From positions 2,501 to 66,500 of the forward strand of contig CAUJGJ010000361.1 of NCBI GenBank assembly GCA_963170055.1: a DNA stretch of 64,000 nucleotides, given 5' to 3'. Source of the DNA: Halisarca cf. caerulea. Lineage: Eukaryota > Porifera > Demospongiae > Chondrillida > Halisarcidae. A program made the translations under genes and the position numbers. Positions 22,101 through 35,892 of the stretch are shown here, in pieces. The notes under the pieces were generated by a model. It searched no databases. It saw only the letters and a program-made list of their open reading frames with translations, and was not told where the DNA came from. Within the stretch, counting starts at the first letter, position 1, and each line of letters opens with the position of its first letter.

Positions 22101-24115
22101 TCCACTTGGAATGTGCGTGGTGCTAGTGCCAAATATTGGTATTGGCACCAGCATATCCAACACTACACAAATACGCCCACAGCACTTCAGAGAGGTCATG
22201 TGTTTCCACTGGGAATGTGCGTGGTGCTAGTGCCAAATATTGGTATTAGCACCAGCATATCCAACACTACACAAATTCGCCCACAGCACTTCAGAAAGGT
22301 CATGTGTGTCCACTGGGAATGTGCGTGGTGCTAGTGCCAAATATTGGTATTAGAACAAGCATATCCAACACTACACAAATACGCCCACAGCACTTCAGAA
22401 AGGTCATGTGTGTCCAAAGGGAATGTGCGTGGTGCTAGTGCCAAATATTGGTATTACCACCAGCATATCCAACACTACACAAATACGCCCACAGCAACTC
22501 AGAAAGGTCATGTGTGTCCACTGGGAATGTGCGTGGTGCAAGTGCCAAATATTGGTATTAGCACCAGCATGTCCAACACTACACAAATACGCCCACAGCA
22601 CTTCAGAAAGGTCATGTGTGTCCACTTGGATTGTGCGTGGTTCTAGTGCCAAATATTGGTATTAGCACCAGCATATCCAACACTACACAAATACGCCCAC
22701 AGCACTTCAGAAAGGTCATGTGTGTCCACTGGGAATGTGCGCGGTGCTAGTGCCAAATATTGGTATTGGCACCAGCATATCCAACACTACACAAATACGC
22801 CCACAGCACTTCAGAAACTTCATGTGTGTGCACTGGGTATGTGCGTGGTGCTAGTACCAAATATTGGTATTAGCACCAGCATATCCAACACTACACAAAT
22901 ACTTCCACAGCACTTCAGAAAGGTCATGTGTGTCCACTTGGAATGTGCGTGGTGCTAGTGCCAAATATTGGTATTAGCACGAGCATATCCAACACTACAC
23001 AAATACGCCCACAGCACTTCAGAAAGGTCATTTTTTTCCACTGGGAGTTTGCGTGGTGCTAGTGCCAAATATTGGTATTAGCACCAGCATATCCAACACT
23101 AAAAAAATACGCCCACAGCACTTCAGAAAGGTCATGTGTGTCCACTGGGAATGTGCGTGGTGCTAGTGCCAAATATTGGTATTAGCACCAGCATATCCAA
23201 CACTACACAAATACGCCCACAGCACTTCAGAAAGGTCATGTGTGTCCACTGGGAATGTGCGTGGTGCTAGTGCCAAATATTGGTATTAGCACCAGCATAT
23301 CCAACACTACACAAATACGCCCACAGCACTTCAAAAACTTCATGTGTGTGCACTGGGAATGTGCGTGGTGCTAGTGCCAAATATTGGTATTAGCACCAGC
23401 ATATCCAACACTAAAAAAATACGCCCACAGCACTTCAGAAAGGTCATGTGTGTCCACTTGGAATGTGCGTGGTGCTAGTGCCAAATATTGGTATTAGCAC
23501 CAGCATATCCAACACTACACAAATACGCCCACAGCACTTAAGAAAGGTCATGTGTGTCCACTGGGAATGTGCGTGGTGCTAGTGCCAAATATTGGTATTA
23601 GCACTAGCATATCCAACACTACACAAATACGCCCACAGCACTTCAGAAACTTCATGTGTGTGCACTGGGAATGTGCGTGGTGCTAGTACCAAATATTGGT
23701 ATTAGCACCAGCATATCCAACATTACACTAATACGCCCACAGCACTTCAGAAAGGTCATGTGTGTCCACTGGGAATGTGCGTGGTGCTAGTGCCAAATAT
23801 TGGTATTAGCACCAGCATATCCAACACTAAAAAAATACGCCCACAGCACTTCAGAAAGGTCATGTGTTTCCACTGGGAATGTGCGTGGTGCTAGTGCCAA
23901 ATATTGGTATTGGCACCAGCATATCCAACACTACACAAATACGCCCACAGTAGTTAAGAAACTTCATGTGTGTCCACTGGGAATGTGCGTGGTGCTAGTG
24001 CCAAATATTGGTATTAGCACCAGCATATCCAACACTACACAAATACGCCCACAGCACTTCAGAAAGGTCATGTGTGTGCACTGGGAATGTGCGTGGTGCT
24101 AGTGCCAAATATTGT
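19123..24115. repeat. 4,993-bp satellite block, copy 2
   Basis: Tandem copy of the preceding block. In the parts I compared I found four single-base differences (22742, 22903, 22904 and 22981 against 17749, 17910, 17911 and 17988), so divergence is of the order of 0.1 percent. The homology ends near 24181, where TACACTGGGT replaces TGCACTGGGA. Confidence 0.88.
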
Positions 24116-25999
24116 TATTTGCCCCAGCATATCCAACACTACACAAATACGCCCACAGCACTTCAGAAACTTCATGTGTGTACACTGGGTATGTGCGTGG
24201 TGCTAGTTCCAAATATTGGTATTAGCACCAGCATATCCAACACTACACAAATACGCCCACAGCACTTCAGAAAGGTCATGTGTGTCCACTGGGAATGTGC
24301 GTGGTGCTAGTGCCAAATATTGGTATTAGCACCAGCATATCCAACACTAAAAAAATACGCCCACAGCACTTCAGAAAGTTCATGTGTGTCCGCTTGGAAT
24401 GTGCGTGGTGCTAGTGCCAAATATTGGTATTAGCACCAGCATATCCAACACTACACAAATACGCCCACAGCACTTCAGAAAGGTCATGTGTGTCCACTGG
24501 GAATGTGCGTGGTGTTAGTGCCAAATATTGGTATTAGCACCAGTATATCCAACACTAAAAAAATACGCCCACAGCACTTCAGAAAGGTCATGTGTTTCCA
24601 CTGGGAATGTGCGTGGTGCTAGTGCCAAATATTGGTATTAGCACCAGCATATCCAACACTACGCAAATACGCCCACAGCACTTGAGAAAGGTCATGTGTG
24701 TCCACTGGGAATGTGCGTGGTGCTAGTGCCAAATATTGATATTAGCACCAGCATATCCAACACTACACAAATACGCCCACAGCACTTCAGAAAGGTCATG
24801 TGTGTCCACTGGGAATGTGCGTGGTGCTAGTGCCAAATATTGGTATTGGCACCAGCATATCCAACACTACACAAATACGCACTCAGCACTTCAGAAACTT
24901 TATGTTTGTGCACTGGGTATGTGCGTGGTGCTAGTGCCAAATATTGGTATTAGCACCAGCATATCCAACACTACACAAATACGCCCACAGCACTTCAGAA
25001 AGGTCATGTGTGTCCACTGGGAATGTGCGTGGTGCTAGTGCAAAATATTGGTATTAGCACCAGCATATCCAACACTAAAAAAATACGCCCACAGCACTTC
25101 AGAAAGGTCATGTGTTTCCACTGGGAATGTGCGTGGTGCTAGTGCCAAATATTAGTATTAGCACCAGCATATCCAACACTACACAAATACGCCCACAGCA
25201 CTTCAGAAAGGTCATGTGTGTCCACTTGGAATGTGCGTGGTGCTAGTGCCAAATATTGGTATTGGCACCAGCATATCCAACACTACACAAATACGCCCAC
25301 AGCACTTCAGAGAGGTCATGTGTTTCCACTGGGAATGTGCGTGGTGCTAGTGCCAAATATTGGTATTAGCACCAGCATATCCAACTCTACACAAATTCGC
25401 CCACAGCACTTCAGAAAGGTCATGTGTGTCCACTGGGAATGTGCGTGGTGCTAGTGCCAAATATTGGTATTTGAACAAGCATATCCAACACTACACAAAT
25501 ACGCCCACAGCACTTCAGAAAGGTCATGTGTGTCCACTTGGATTGTGCGTGGTTCTAGTGCCAAATATTGGTATTAGCACCAGCATATCCAACACTACAC
25601 AAATACGCCCACAGCACTTCAGAAAGGTCATGTGTGTCCACTGGGAATGTGCGTGGTGCTAGTGCCAAATATTGGTATTGGCACCAGCATATCCAACACT
25701 ACACAAATACGCCCACAGCACTTCAGAAACTTCATGTGTGTGCACTGGGTATGTGCGTGGTGCTAGTGCCAAATATTGGTATTAGCACCAGCATATCCAA
25801 CACTACACAAATACGCCCACAGCACTTCAGAAAGGTCATGTGTGTCCACTTGGAATGTGCGTGGTGCTAGTGCCAAATATTGGTATTAGCACCAGCATAT
25901 CCAACACTACACAAATACGCCCACAGCACTTCAGAAAGGTCATTTTTTTCCACTGGGAGTTTGCGTGGTGCTAGTGCCAAATATTGGTATTAGCACCAG

Positions 26000-28900
26000 C
26001 ATATCCAACACTAAAAAAATACGCCCACAGCACTTCAGAAAGGTCATGTGTGTCCACTGGGAATGTGCGTGGTGCTAGTGCCAAATATTGGTATTAGCAC
26101 CAGCATATCCAACACTACACAAATACGCCCACAGCACTTCAGAAAGGTCATGTGTGTCCACTGGGAATGTGCGTGGTGCTAGTGCCAAATATTGGTATTA
26201 GCACCAGCATATCCAACACTACACAAATACGCCCACAGCACTTCAAAAACTTCATGTGTGTGCACTGGGAATGTGCGTGGTGCTAGTGCCAAATATTGGT
26301 ATTAGCACCAGCATATCCAACACTAAAAAAATACGCCCACAGCACTTCAGAAAGGTCATGTGTGTCCACTGGGAATGTGCGTGGTGCTAGTGCCAAATAT
26401 TGGTATTAGCACCAGCATATCCAACACTAAAAAAATACGCCCACAGCACTTCAGAAAGTTCATGTGTGTCCGCTTGGAATGTGCGTGGTGCTAGTGCCAA
26501 ATATTGGTATTAGCACCAGCATATCCAACACTACACAAATACGCCCACAGCACTTCAGAAACTTAATGTGTGTGCACTGGGAATGTGCGTGGTGCTAGTA
26601 CCAAATATTGGTATTAGCACCAGCATATCCAACATTACACTAATACGCCCACAGCACTTCAGAAAGGTCATGTGTGTCCACTGGGAATGTGCGTGGTGCT
26701 AGTGCCAAATATTGGTATTAGCACCAGCATATCCAACACTAAAAAAATACGCCCACAGCACTTCAGAAAGGTCATGTGTTTCCACTGCGAATGTGCGTGG
26801 TGCTAGTGCCAAATATTGGTATTGGCACCAGCATATCCAACACTACACAAATACGCCCACAGTAGTTAAGAAACTTCATGTGTGTCCACTGGGAATGTGC
26901 GTGGTGCTAGTGCCAAATATTGTTATTTGCCCCAGCATATCCAACACTACACAAATACGCCCACAGCATTTCAGAAACTTCATGTGTGTACACTGGGTAT
27001 GTGCGTGGTGCTAGTTCCAAATATTGGTATTAGCACCAGCATATCCAACACTACACAAATACGCCCACAGCACTTCAGAAAGGTCATGTGTGTCCACTGG
27101 GAATGTGCGTGGTGCTAGTGCCAAATATTGGTATTAGCACCAGCATATCCAACACTAAAAAAATACGCCCACAGCACTTCAGAAAGTTCATGTGTGTCCG
27201 CTTGGAATGTGCGTGGTGCTAGTGCCAAATATTGGTATTAGCACCAGCATATCCAACACTACACAAATACGCCCACAGCACTTCAGAAACTTCATGTGTG
27301 TGCACTGGGAATGTGCGTGGTGCTAGTACCAAATATTGGTATTAGCACCAGCATATCCAACATTACACTAATACGCCCACAGCACTTCAGAAAGGTCATG
27401 TGTGTCCACTGGGAATGTGCGTGGTGCTAGTGCCAAATATTGGTATTAGCACCAGCATATCCAACACTAAAAAAATACGCCCACAGCACTTCAGAAAGGT
27501 CATGTGTTTCCACTGCGAATGTGCGTGGTGCTAGTGCCAAATATTGGTATTGGCACCAGCATATCCAACACTACACAAATACGCCCACAGTAGTTAAGAA
27601 ACTTCATGTGTGTCCACTGGGAATGTGCGTGGTGCTAGTGCCAAATATTGGTATTAGCACCAGCATATCCAACACTACACAAATACGCCCACATCACTTC
27701 AGAAAGGTCATGTGTGTGCACTGGGAATGTGCGTGATGCTAGTGCCAAATATTGTTATTTGCACCAGCATATCCAACACTACACAAATACGCCCACAGCA
27801 CTTCAGAAACTTCATGTGTGTACACTGGGTATGTGCGTGATGCTAGTTCCAACTATTGGTATTAGCACCAGCATATCCAACACTACACAAATACGCCCAC
27901 AGCACTTCAGAAAGGTCATGTGTTTCCACTGGGAATGTGCGTGGTGCTAGTGCCAAATATTGGTATTAGCACCAGTATATCCAACACTAAAAAAATACGC
28001 CCACAGCACTTCAGAAAGGTCATGTGTGTCCACTTGGAATGTGCGTGGTGCTAGTGCCAAATATTGGTATTAGCACCAGCATATCCAACACTACACAAAT
28101 ACGCCCACAGCACTTCAGAAAGGTCATGTGTGTCCACTGGGAATGTGCGTGGTGCTAGTGCCAAATATTGGTATTAGCACCAGCATATCCAACACTACAC
28201 AAATACGCCCACAGCACTTCAGAAACTTCATGTGTGTGCACTGGGAATGTGCGTGGTGCTAGTGCCAAATTTTGGTATTAGCACCAGCATATCCAACATT
28301 ACACTAATACGCCCACAGCACTTCAGAAAGGTCATGTGTGTCCACTGGGAATGTGTGTGGTGCTAGTGCCAAATATTGGTATTAGCACCAGCATATCCAA
28401 CACTACACAAATATGCCCACAGCACTTCAGAAAGGTCATGTGTGTCCACTGGGAATGTGCGTGGTGCTAGTGCCAAATATTGGTATTAGCACCAGCATAT
28501 CCAACACTACAAAAATACGCCCACAGCACTTCAGAAAGGTCATGTGTGTCCACTGGGAATGTGCGTGGTGCTAGTGCCAAATATTGGTATTAGCACCAGC
28601 ATATCCAACATTACACTAATACGGCCACAGCACTTCAGAAAGGTCATGTGTGTCCACTGGGAATGTGCGTGGTGCTAGTTCCAAATATTGGTATTGGCAC
28701 CAGCATATCCAACACTACACAAATACGCCCACAGCACTTCAGAAACTTCATGTGTGTCCACTGGGTATATGCATGGTGCTAGTGCCAAATATTGGTATTA
28801 GCACCAGCATATCCAACACTACACAAATACGCCCACAGCACTTCAAAAAGGTCATGTGTGTCCACTAGGAATGTGCGTGGTGCTAGTGCCAATTATTGGT

Positions 28901-30792
28901 ATTAGCACCAGCATAACCAACACTACACAAATACGCCCACAGCACTTCAGAAAGGTCATGTGTGTCCACTGGGAATGTGCGTGGTGCTAGTGCCAAATAT
29001 TGGTATTGGCACCAGCATATCCAACATTACACTATTACGGCCACAGCACTTCAGAAAGGTCATGTGTGTCCACTGGGAATGTGCGTGGTGCTAGTGCCAA
29101 ATATTGGTATTAGCACCATCATATCCAACACTAAAAAAATACGCCCACAGCACTTCAGAAAGGTCATGTGTTTCCACTGGGAATGTGCGTGGTGCTAGTG
29201 CCAAATATTGGTATTAGCACCAGCATATCCAACACTACACAAATACGCCCACAGCACTTTAGAAAGGTCATGTGTGTCCACTTGGAATGTGCGTGGTGCT
29301 AGTGCCAAATATTGGTATTAGCATCAGCATATCCAACAGTACACAAATACGCCCACAGCACTTCAGAAAGGTCATGTGTGTCCACTGGGAATGTGCGTGG
29401 TGCTAGTGCCAAATATTGGTATTAGCACCAGCATATCCAACACTACACAAATACGCCCACAGCACTTCAGAAAGGTCATGTGTGTCCACTGGGAATGTGC
29501 GTGGTGCTAGTGCCTAATATTGGTTTTTTGCACCAGTATATCCAACACTAAAAAAATACGCCCACAGCACTTCAGAAAGGTCATGTGTGTCCACTGAGAA
29601 TGTGCGTGGTGCTAGTGCCAAATATTGATATTAGCACCAGCATATCCAACACTACACAAATACGCCCACAGAACTTCAGAAAGGTCATGTGTGTCCACTA
29701 GGAATGTGCGTGGTGCTAGTGCCAAATATTGGTATTAGCACCAGCATATCAAACTACACAAATACGCCCACAGCACTTCAGAAAGGTCATGTGTGTCCAC
29801 TTGGAATGTGCGTGGTACTAGTGCCAATTATTGGTATTGGCACCAGCATATCCAACACTACACAAATACGCACACAGCACTTCAGAAACTTCATGTGTGT
29901 GCACTGGGTATGTGCGTGGTGCTAGTGCCAAATATTGGTATTAGCACCAGCATATCCAACACTACACAAATACGCCCACAGCACTTCAGAAAGGTCATGT
30001 GTGTCCACTGGGAATGTGCGTGGTGCTAGTGCAAATATTGGTATTAGCACCAGCATATCCAACACTAAAAATATACGCCCACAGCACTTCAGAAAGGTCA
30101 TGTGTTTCCACTGGGAATGTGCGTGGTGCTAGTGCCAAATATTGGTATTAGCACCAGCATATCCAACACTACACAAATACGCCCACAGCACTTCAGAAAG
30201 GTCATGTGTGTCCACTTGGAATGTGCGTGGTGCTAGTTCCAAATATTGGTATTGGCACCAGCATATCCAACACTACACAAATACGCCCACAGCACTTCAG
30301 AAACTTCATGTGTGTCCACTGGGTATATGCATGGTGCTAGTGCCAAATATTGGTATTAGCACCAGCATATCCAACACTACACAAATACGCCCACAGCACT
30401 TCAAAAAGGTCATGTGTGTCCACTAGGAATGTGCGTGGTGCTAGTGCCAATTATTGGTATTAGCACCATCATATCCAACACTACACAAATACGCCCACAG
30501 CACTTCAGAAAGGTCATGTGTGTCCACTGGGAATGTGCGTGGTGCTAGTGCCAAATATTGGTATTGGCACCAGCATATCCAACATTACACTATTACGGCC
30601 ACAGCACTTCAGAAAGGTCATGTGTGTCCACTGGGAATGTGCGTGGTGCTAGTGCCAAATATTGGTATTAGCACCATCATATCCAACACTAAAAAAATAC
30701 GCCCACAGCACTTCAGAAAGGTCATGTGTTTCCACTGGGAATGTGCGTGGTGCTAGTGCCAAATATTGGTATTAGCACCAGCATATCCAACA
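26000..30792. repeat. 4.8-kb satellite block, copy 1 (offset 4,886 bp)
   Basis: The block matches 30886-35678 at an offset of 4,886 bp, which is 47 monomers minus 2 bp. Private markers include TTGGTTTTTTGCACC at about 29520, a 2-bp-short TAGTGCAAATATTGG near 30028 and CATATCAAACTACAC near 29746. It also contains an inner duplication at offset 1,558 bp (28650-29198 against about 30208-30756). Confidence 0.86.
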
Positions 30793-30885
30793 CTACACAA
30801 ATACGCCCACAGCACTTCAGAAAGGTCATGTGTGTCCACTGGGTATATGCATGGTGCTAGTGCCAAATATTGGTATTAGCACCAT

Positions 30886-33800
30886 CATATCCAACACTAA
30901 AAAAATACGCCCACAGCACTTCAGAAAGGTCATGTGTGTCCACTGGGAATGTGCGTGGTGCTAGTGCCAAATATTGGTATTAGCACCAGCATATCCAACA
31001 CTACACAAATACGCCCACAGCACTTCAGAAAGGTCATGTGTGTCCACTGGGAATGTGCGTGGTGCTAGTGCCAAATATTGGTATTAGCACCAGCATATCC
31101 AACACTACACAAATACGCCCACAGCACTTCAAAAACTTCATGTGTGTGCACTGGGAATGTGCGTGGTGCTAGTGCCAAATATTGGTATTAGCACCAGCAT
31201 ATCCAACACTAAAAAAATACGCCCACAGCACTTCAGAAAGGTCATGTGTGTCCACTGGGAATGTGCGTGGTGCTAGTGCCAAATATTGGTATTAGCACCA
31301 GCATATCCAACACTAAAAAAATACGCCCACAGCACTTCAGAAAGTTCATGTGTGTCCGCTTGGAATGTGCGTGGTGCTAGTGCCAAATATTGGTATTAGC
31401 ACCAGCATATCCAACACTACACAAATACGCCCACAGCACTTCAGAAACTTAATGTGTGTGCACTGGGAATGTGCGTGGTGCTAGTACCAAATATTGGTAT
31501 TAGCACCAGCATATCCAACATTACACTAATACGCCCACAGCACTTCAGAAAGGTCATGTGTGTCCACTGGGAATGTGCGTGGTGCTAGTGCCAAATATTG
31601 GTATTAGCACCAGCATATCCAACACTAAAAAAATACGCCCACAGCACTTCAGAAAGGTCATGTGTTTCCACTGCGAATGTGCGTGGTGCTAGTGCCAAAT
31701 ATTGGTATTGGCACCAGCATATCCAACACTACACAAATACGCCCACAGTAGTTAAGAAACTTCATGTGTGTCCACTGGGAATGTGCGTGGTGCTAGTGCC
31801 AAATATTGTTATTTGCCCCAGCATATCCAACACTACACAAATACGCCCACAGCATTTCAGAAACTTCATGTGTGTACACTGGGTATGTGCGTGGTGCTAG
31901 TTCCAAATATTGGTATTAGCACCAGCATATCCAACACTACACAAATACGCCCACAGCACTTCAGAAAGGTCATGTGTGTCCACTGGGAATGTGCGTGGTG
32001 CTAGTGCCAAATATTGGTATTAGCACCAGCATATCCAACACTAAAAAAATACGCCCACAGCACTTCAGAAAGTTCATGTGTGTCCGCTTGGAATGTGCGT
32101 GGTGCTAGTGCCAAATATTGGTATTAGCACCAGCATATCCAACACTACACAAATACGCCCACAGCACTTCAGAAACTTCATGTGTGTGCACTGGGAATGT
32201 GCGTGGTGCTAGTACCAAATATTGGTATTAGCACCAGCATATCCAACATTACACTAATACGCCCACAGCACTTCAGAAAGGTCATGTGTGTCCACTGGGA
32301 ATGTGCGTGGTGCTAGTGCCAAATATTGGTATTAGCACCAGCATATCCAACACTAAAAAAATACGCCCACAGCACTTCAGAAAGGTCATGTGTTTCCACT
32401 GCGAATGTGCGTGGTGCTAGTGCCAAATATTGGTATTGGCACCAGCATATCCAACACTACACAAATACGCCCACAGTAGTTAAGAAACTTCATGTGTGTC
32501 CACTGGGAATGTGCGTGGTGCTAGTGCCAAATATTGGTATTAGCACCAGCATATCCAACACTACACAAATACGCCCACATCACTTCAGAAAGGTCATGTG
32601 TGTGCACTGGGAATGTGCGTGATGCTAGTGCCAAATATTGTTATTTGCACCAGCATATCCAACACTACACAAATACGCCCACAGCACTTCAGAAACTTCA
32701 TGTGTGTACACTGGGTATGTGCGTGATGCTAGTTCCAACTATTGGTATTAGCACCAGCATATCCAACACTACACAAATACGCCCACAGCACTTCAGAAAG
32801 GTCATGTGTTTCCACTGGGAATGTGCGTGGTGCTAGTGCCAAATATTGGTATTAGCACCAGTATATCCAACACTAAAAAAATACGCCCACAGCACTTCAG
32901 AAAGGTCATGTGTGTCCACTTGGAATGTGCGTGGTGCTAGTGCCAAATATTGGTATTAGCACCAGCATATCCAACACTACACAAATACGCCCACAGCACT
33001 TCAGAAAGGTCATGTGTGTCCACTGGGAATGTGCGTGGTGCTAGTGCCAAATATTGGTATTAGCACCAGCATATCCAACACTACACAAATACGCCCACAG
33101 CACTTCAGAAACTTCATGTGTGTGCACTGGGAATGTGCGTGGTGCTAGTGCCAAATTTTGGTATTAGCACCAGCATATCCAACATTACACTAATACGCCC
33201 ACAGCACTTCAGAAAGGTCATGTGTGTCCACTGGGAATGTGTGTGGTGCTAGTGCCAAATATTGGTATTAGCACCAGCATATCCAACACTACACAAATAT
33301 GCCCACAGCACTTCAGAAAGGTCATGTGTGTCCACTGGGAATGTGCGTGGTGCTAGTGCCAAATATTGGTATTAGCACCAGCATATCCAACACTACAAAA
33401 ATACGCCCACAGCACTTCAGAAAGGTCATGTGTGTCCACTGGGAATGTGCGTGGTGCTAGTGCCAAATATTGGTATTAGCACCAGCATATCCAACATTAC
33501 ACTAATACGGCCACAGCACTTCAGAAAGGTCATGTGTGTCCACTGGGAATGTGCGTGGTGCTAGTTCCAAATATTGGTATTGGCACCAGCATATCCAACA
33601 CTACACAAATACGCCCACAGCACTTCAGAAACTTCATGTGTGTCCACTGGGTATATGCATGGTGCTAGTGCCAAATATTGGTATTAGCACCAGCATATCC
33701 AACACTACACAAATACGCCCACAGCACTTCAAAAAGGTCATGTGTGTCCACTAGGAATGTGCGTGGTGCTAGTGCCAATTATTGGTATTAGCACCAGCAT

Positions 33801-35678
33801 AACCAACACTACACAAATACGCCCACAGCACTTCAGAAAGGTCATGTGTGTCCACTGGGAATGTGCGTGGTGCTAGTGCCAAATATTGGTATTGGCACCA
33901 GCATATCCAACATTACACTATTACGGCCACAGCACTTCAGAAAGGTCATGTGTGTCCACTGGGAATGTGCGTGGTGCTAGTGCCAAATATTGGTATTAGC
34001 ACCATCATATCCAACACTAAAAAAATACGCCCACAGCACTTCAGAAAGGTCATGTGTTTCCACTGGGAATGTGCGTGGTGCTAGTGCCAAATATTGGTAT
34101 TAGCACCAGCATATCCAACACTACACAAATACGCCCACAGCACTTTAGAAAGGTCATGTGTGTCCACTTGGAATGTGCGTGGTGCTAGTGCCAAATATTG
34201 GTATTAGCATCAGCATATCCAACAGTACACAAATACGCCCACAGCACTTCAGAAAGGTCATGTGTGTCCACTGGGAATGTGCGTGGTGCTAGTGCCAAAT
34301 ATTGGTATTAGCACCAGCATATCCAACACTACACAAATACGCCCACAGCACTTCAGAAAGGTCATGTGTGTCCACTGGGAATGTGCGTGGTGCTAGTGCC
34401 TAATATTGGTTTTTTGCACCAGTATATCCAACACTAAAAAAATACGCCCACAGCACTTCAGAAAGGTCATGTGTGTCCACTGAGAATGTGCGTGGTGCTA
34501 GTGCCAAATATTGATATTAGCACCAGCATATCCAACACTACACAAATACGCCCACAGAACTTCAGAAAGGTCATGTGTGTCCACTAGGAATGTGCGTGGT
34601 GCTAGTGCCAAATATTGGTATTAGCACCAGCATATCAAACTACACAAATACGCCCACAGCACTTCAGAAAGGTCATGTGTGTCCACTTGGAATGTGCGTG
34701 GTACTAGTGCCAATTATTGGTATTGGCACCAGCATATCCAACACTACACAAATACGCACACAGCACTTCAGAAACTTCATGTGTGTGCACTGGGTATGTG
34801 CGTGGTGCTAGTGCCAAATATTGGTATTAGCACCAGCATATCCAACACTACACAAATACGCCCACAGCACTTCAGAAAGGTCATGTGTGTCCACTGGGAA
34901 TGTGCGTGGTGCTAGTGCAAATATTGGTATTAGCACCAGCATATCCAACACTAAAAATATACGCCCACAGCACTTCAGAAAGGTCATGTGTTTCCACTGG
35001 GAATGTGCGTGGTGCTAGTGCCAAATATTGGTATTAGCACCAGCATATCCAACACTACACAAATACGCCCACAGCACTTCAGAAAGGTCATGTGTGTCCA
35101 CTTGGAATGTGCGTGGTGCTAGTTCCAAATATTGGTATTGGCACCAGCATATCCAACACTACACAAATACGCCCACAGCACTTCAGAAACTTCATGTGTG
35201 TCCACTGGGTATATGCATGGTGCTAGTGCCAAATATTGGTATTAGCACCAGCATATCCAACACTACACAAATACGCCCACAGCACTTCAAAAAGGTCATG
35301 TGTGTCCACTAGGAATGTGCGTGGTGCTAGTGCCAATTATTGGTATTAGCACCATCATATCCAACACTACACAAATACGCCCACAGCACTTCAGAAAGGT
35401 CATGTGTGTCCACTGGGAATGTGCGTGGTGCTAGTGCCAAATATTGGTATTGGCACCAGCATATCCAACATTACACTATTACGGCCACAGCACTTCAGAA
35501 AGGTCATGTGTGTCCACTGGGAATGTGCGTGGTGCTAGTGCCAAATATTGGTATTAGCACCATCATATCCAACACTAAAAAAATACGCCCACAGCACTTC
35601 AGAAAGGTCATGTGTTTCCACTGGGAATGTGCGTGGTGCTAGTGCCAAATATTGGTATTAGCACCAGCATATCCAACA
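30886..35678. repeat. 4.8-kb satellite block, copy 2 (offset 4,886 bp)
   Basis: Copy of 26000-30792. I found no internal difference in the stretches compared. Its left limit is the base difference at 30885 (T, against G at 25999). Its right limit is near 35679, where ACACCACAC replaces ACACTACAC and the sequences then diverge. A 93-bp stretch separates the copies. Confidence 0.85.
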
Positions 35679-35892
35679 CCACACAAATACGCCCACAGCA
35701 CTTTAGAAAGGTCATGTGTGTCCACTTGGAATGTGCGTGGTGCTAGTGCCAAATATTGGTATTAGCACCAGCATATCCAACACTACACAAATACGCCCAC
35801 AGCACTTCAGAAAGGTCATGTGTGTCCACTGGGAATGTGCGTGGTGCTAGTGCCAAATATTGGTATTAGCACCAGCATATCCAACACTACAC

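Noticed and set aside
17411..22652. Minus-strand 82-codon open frames at 17411-17659 and 22404-22652
   Set aside because: Two copies of the same chance frame inside the duplicated 4,993-bp block.
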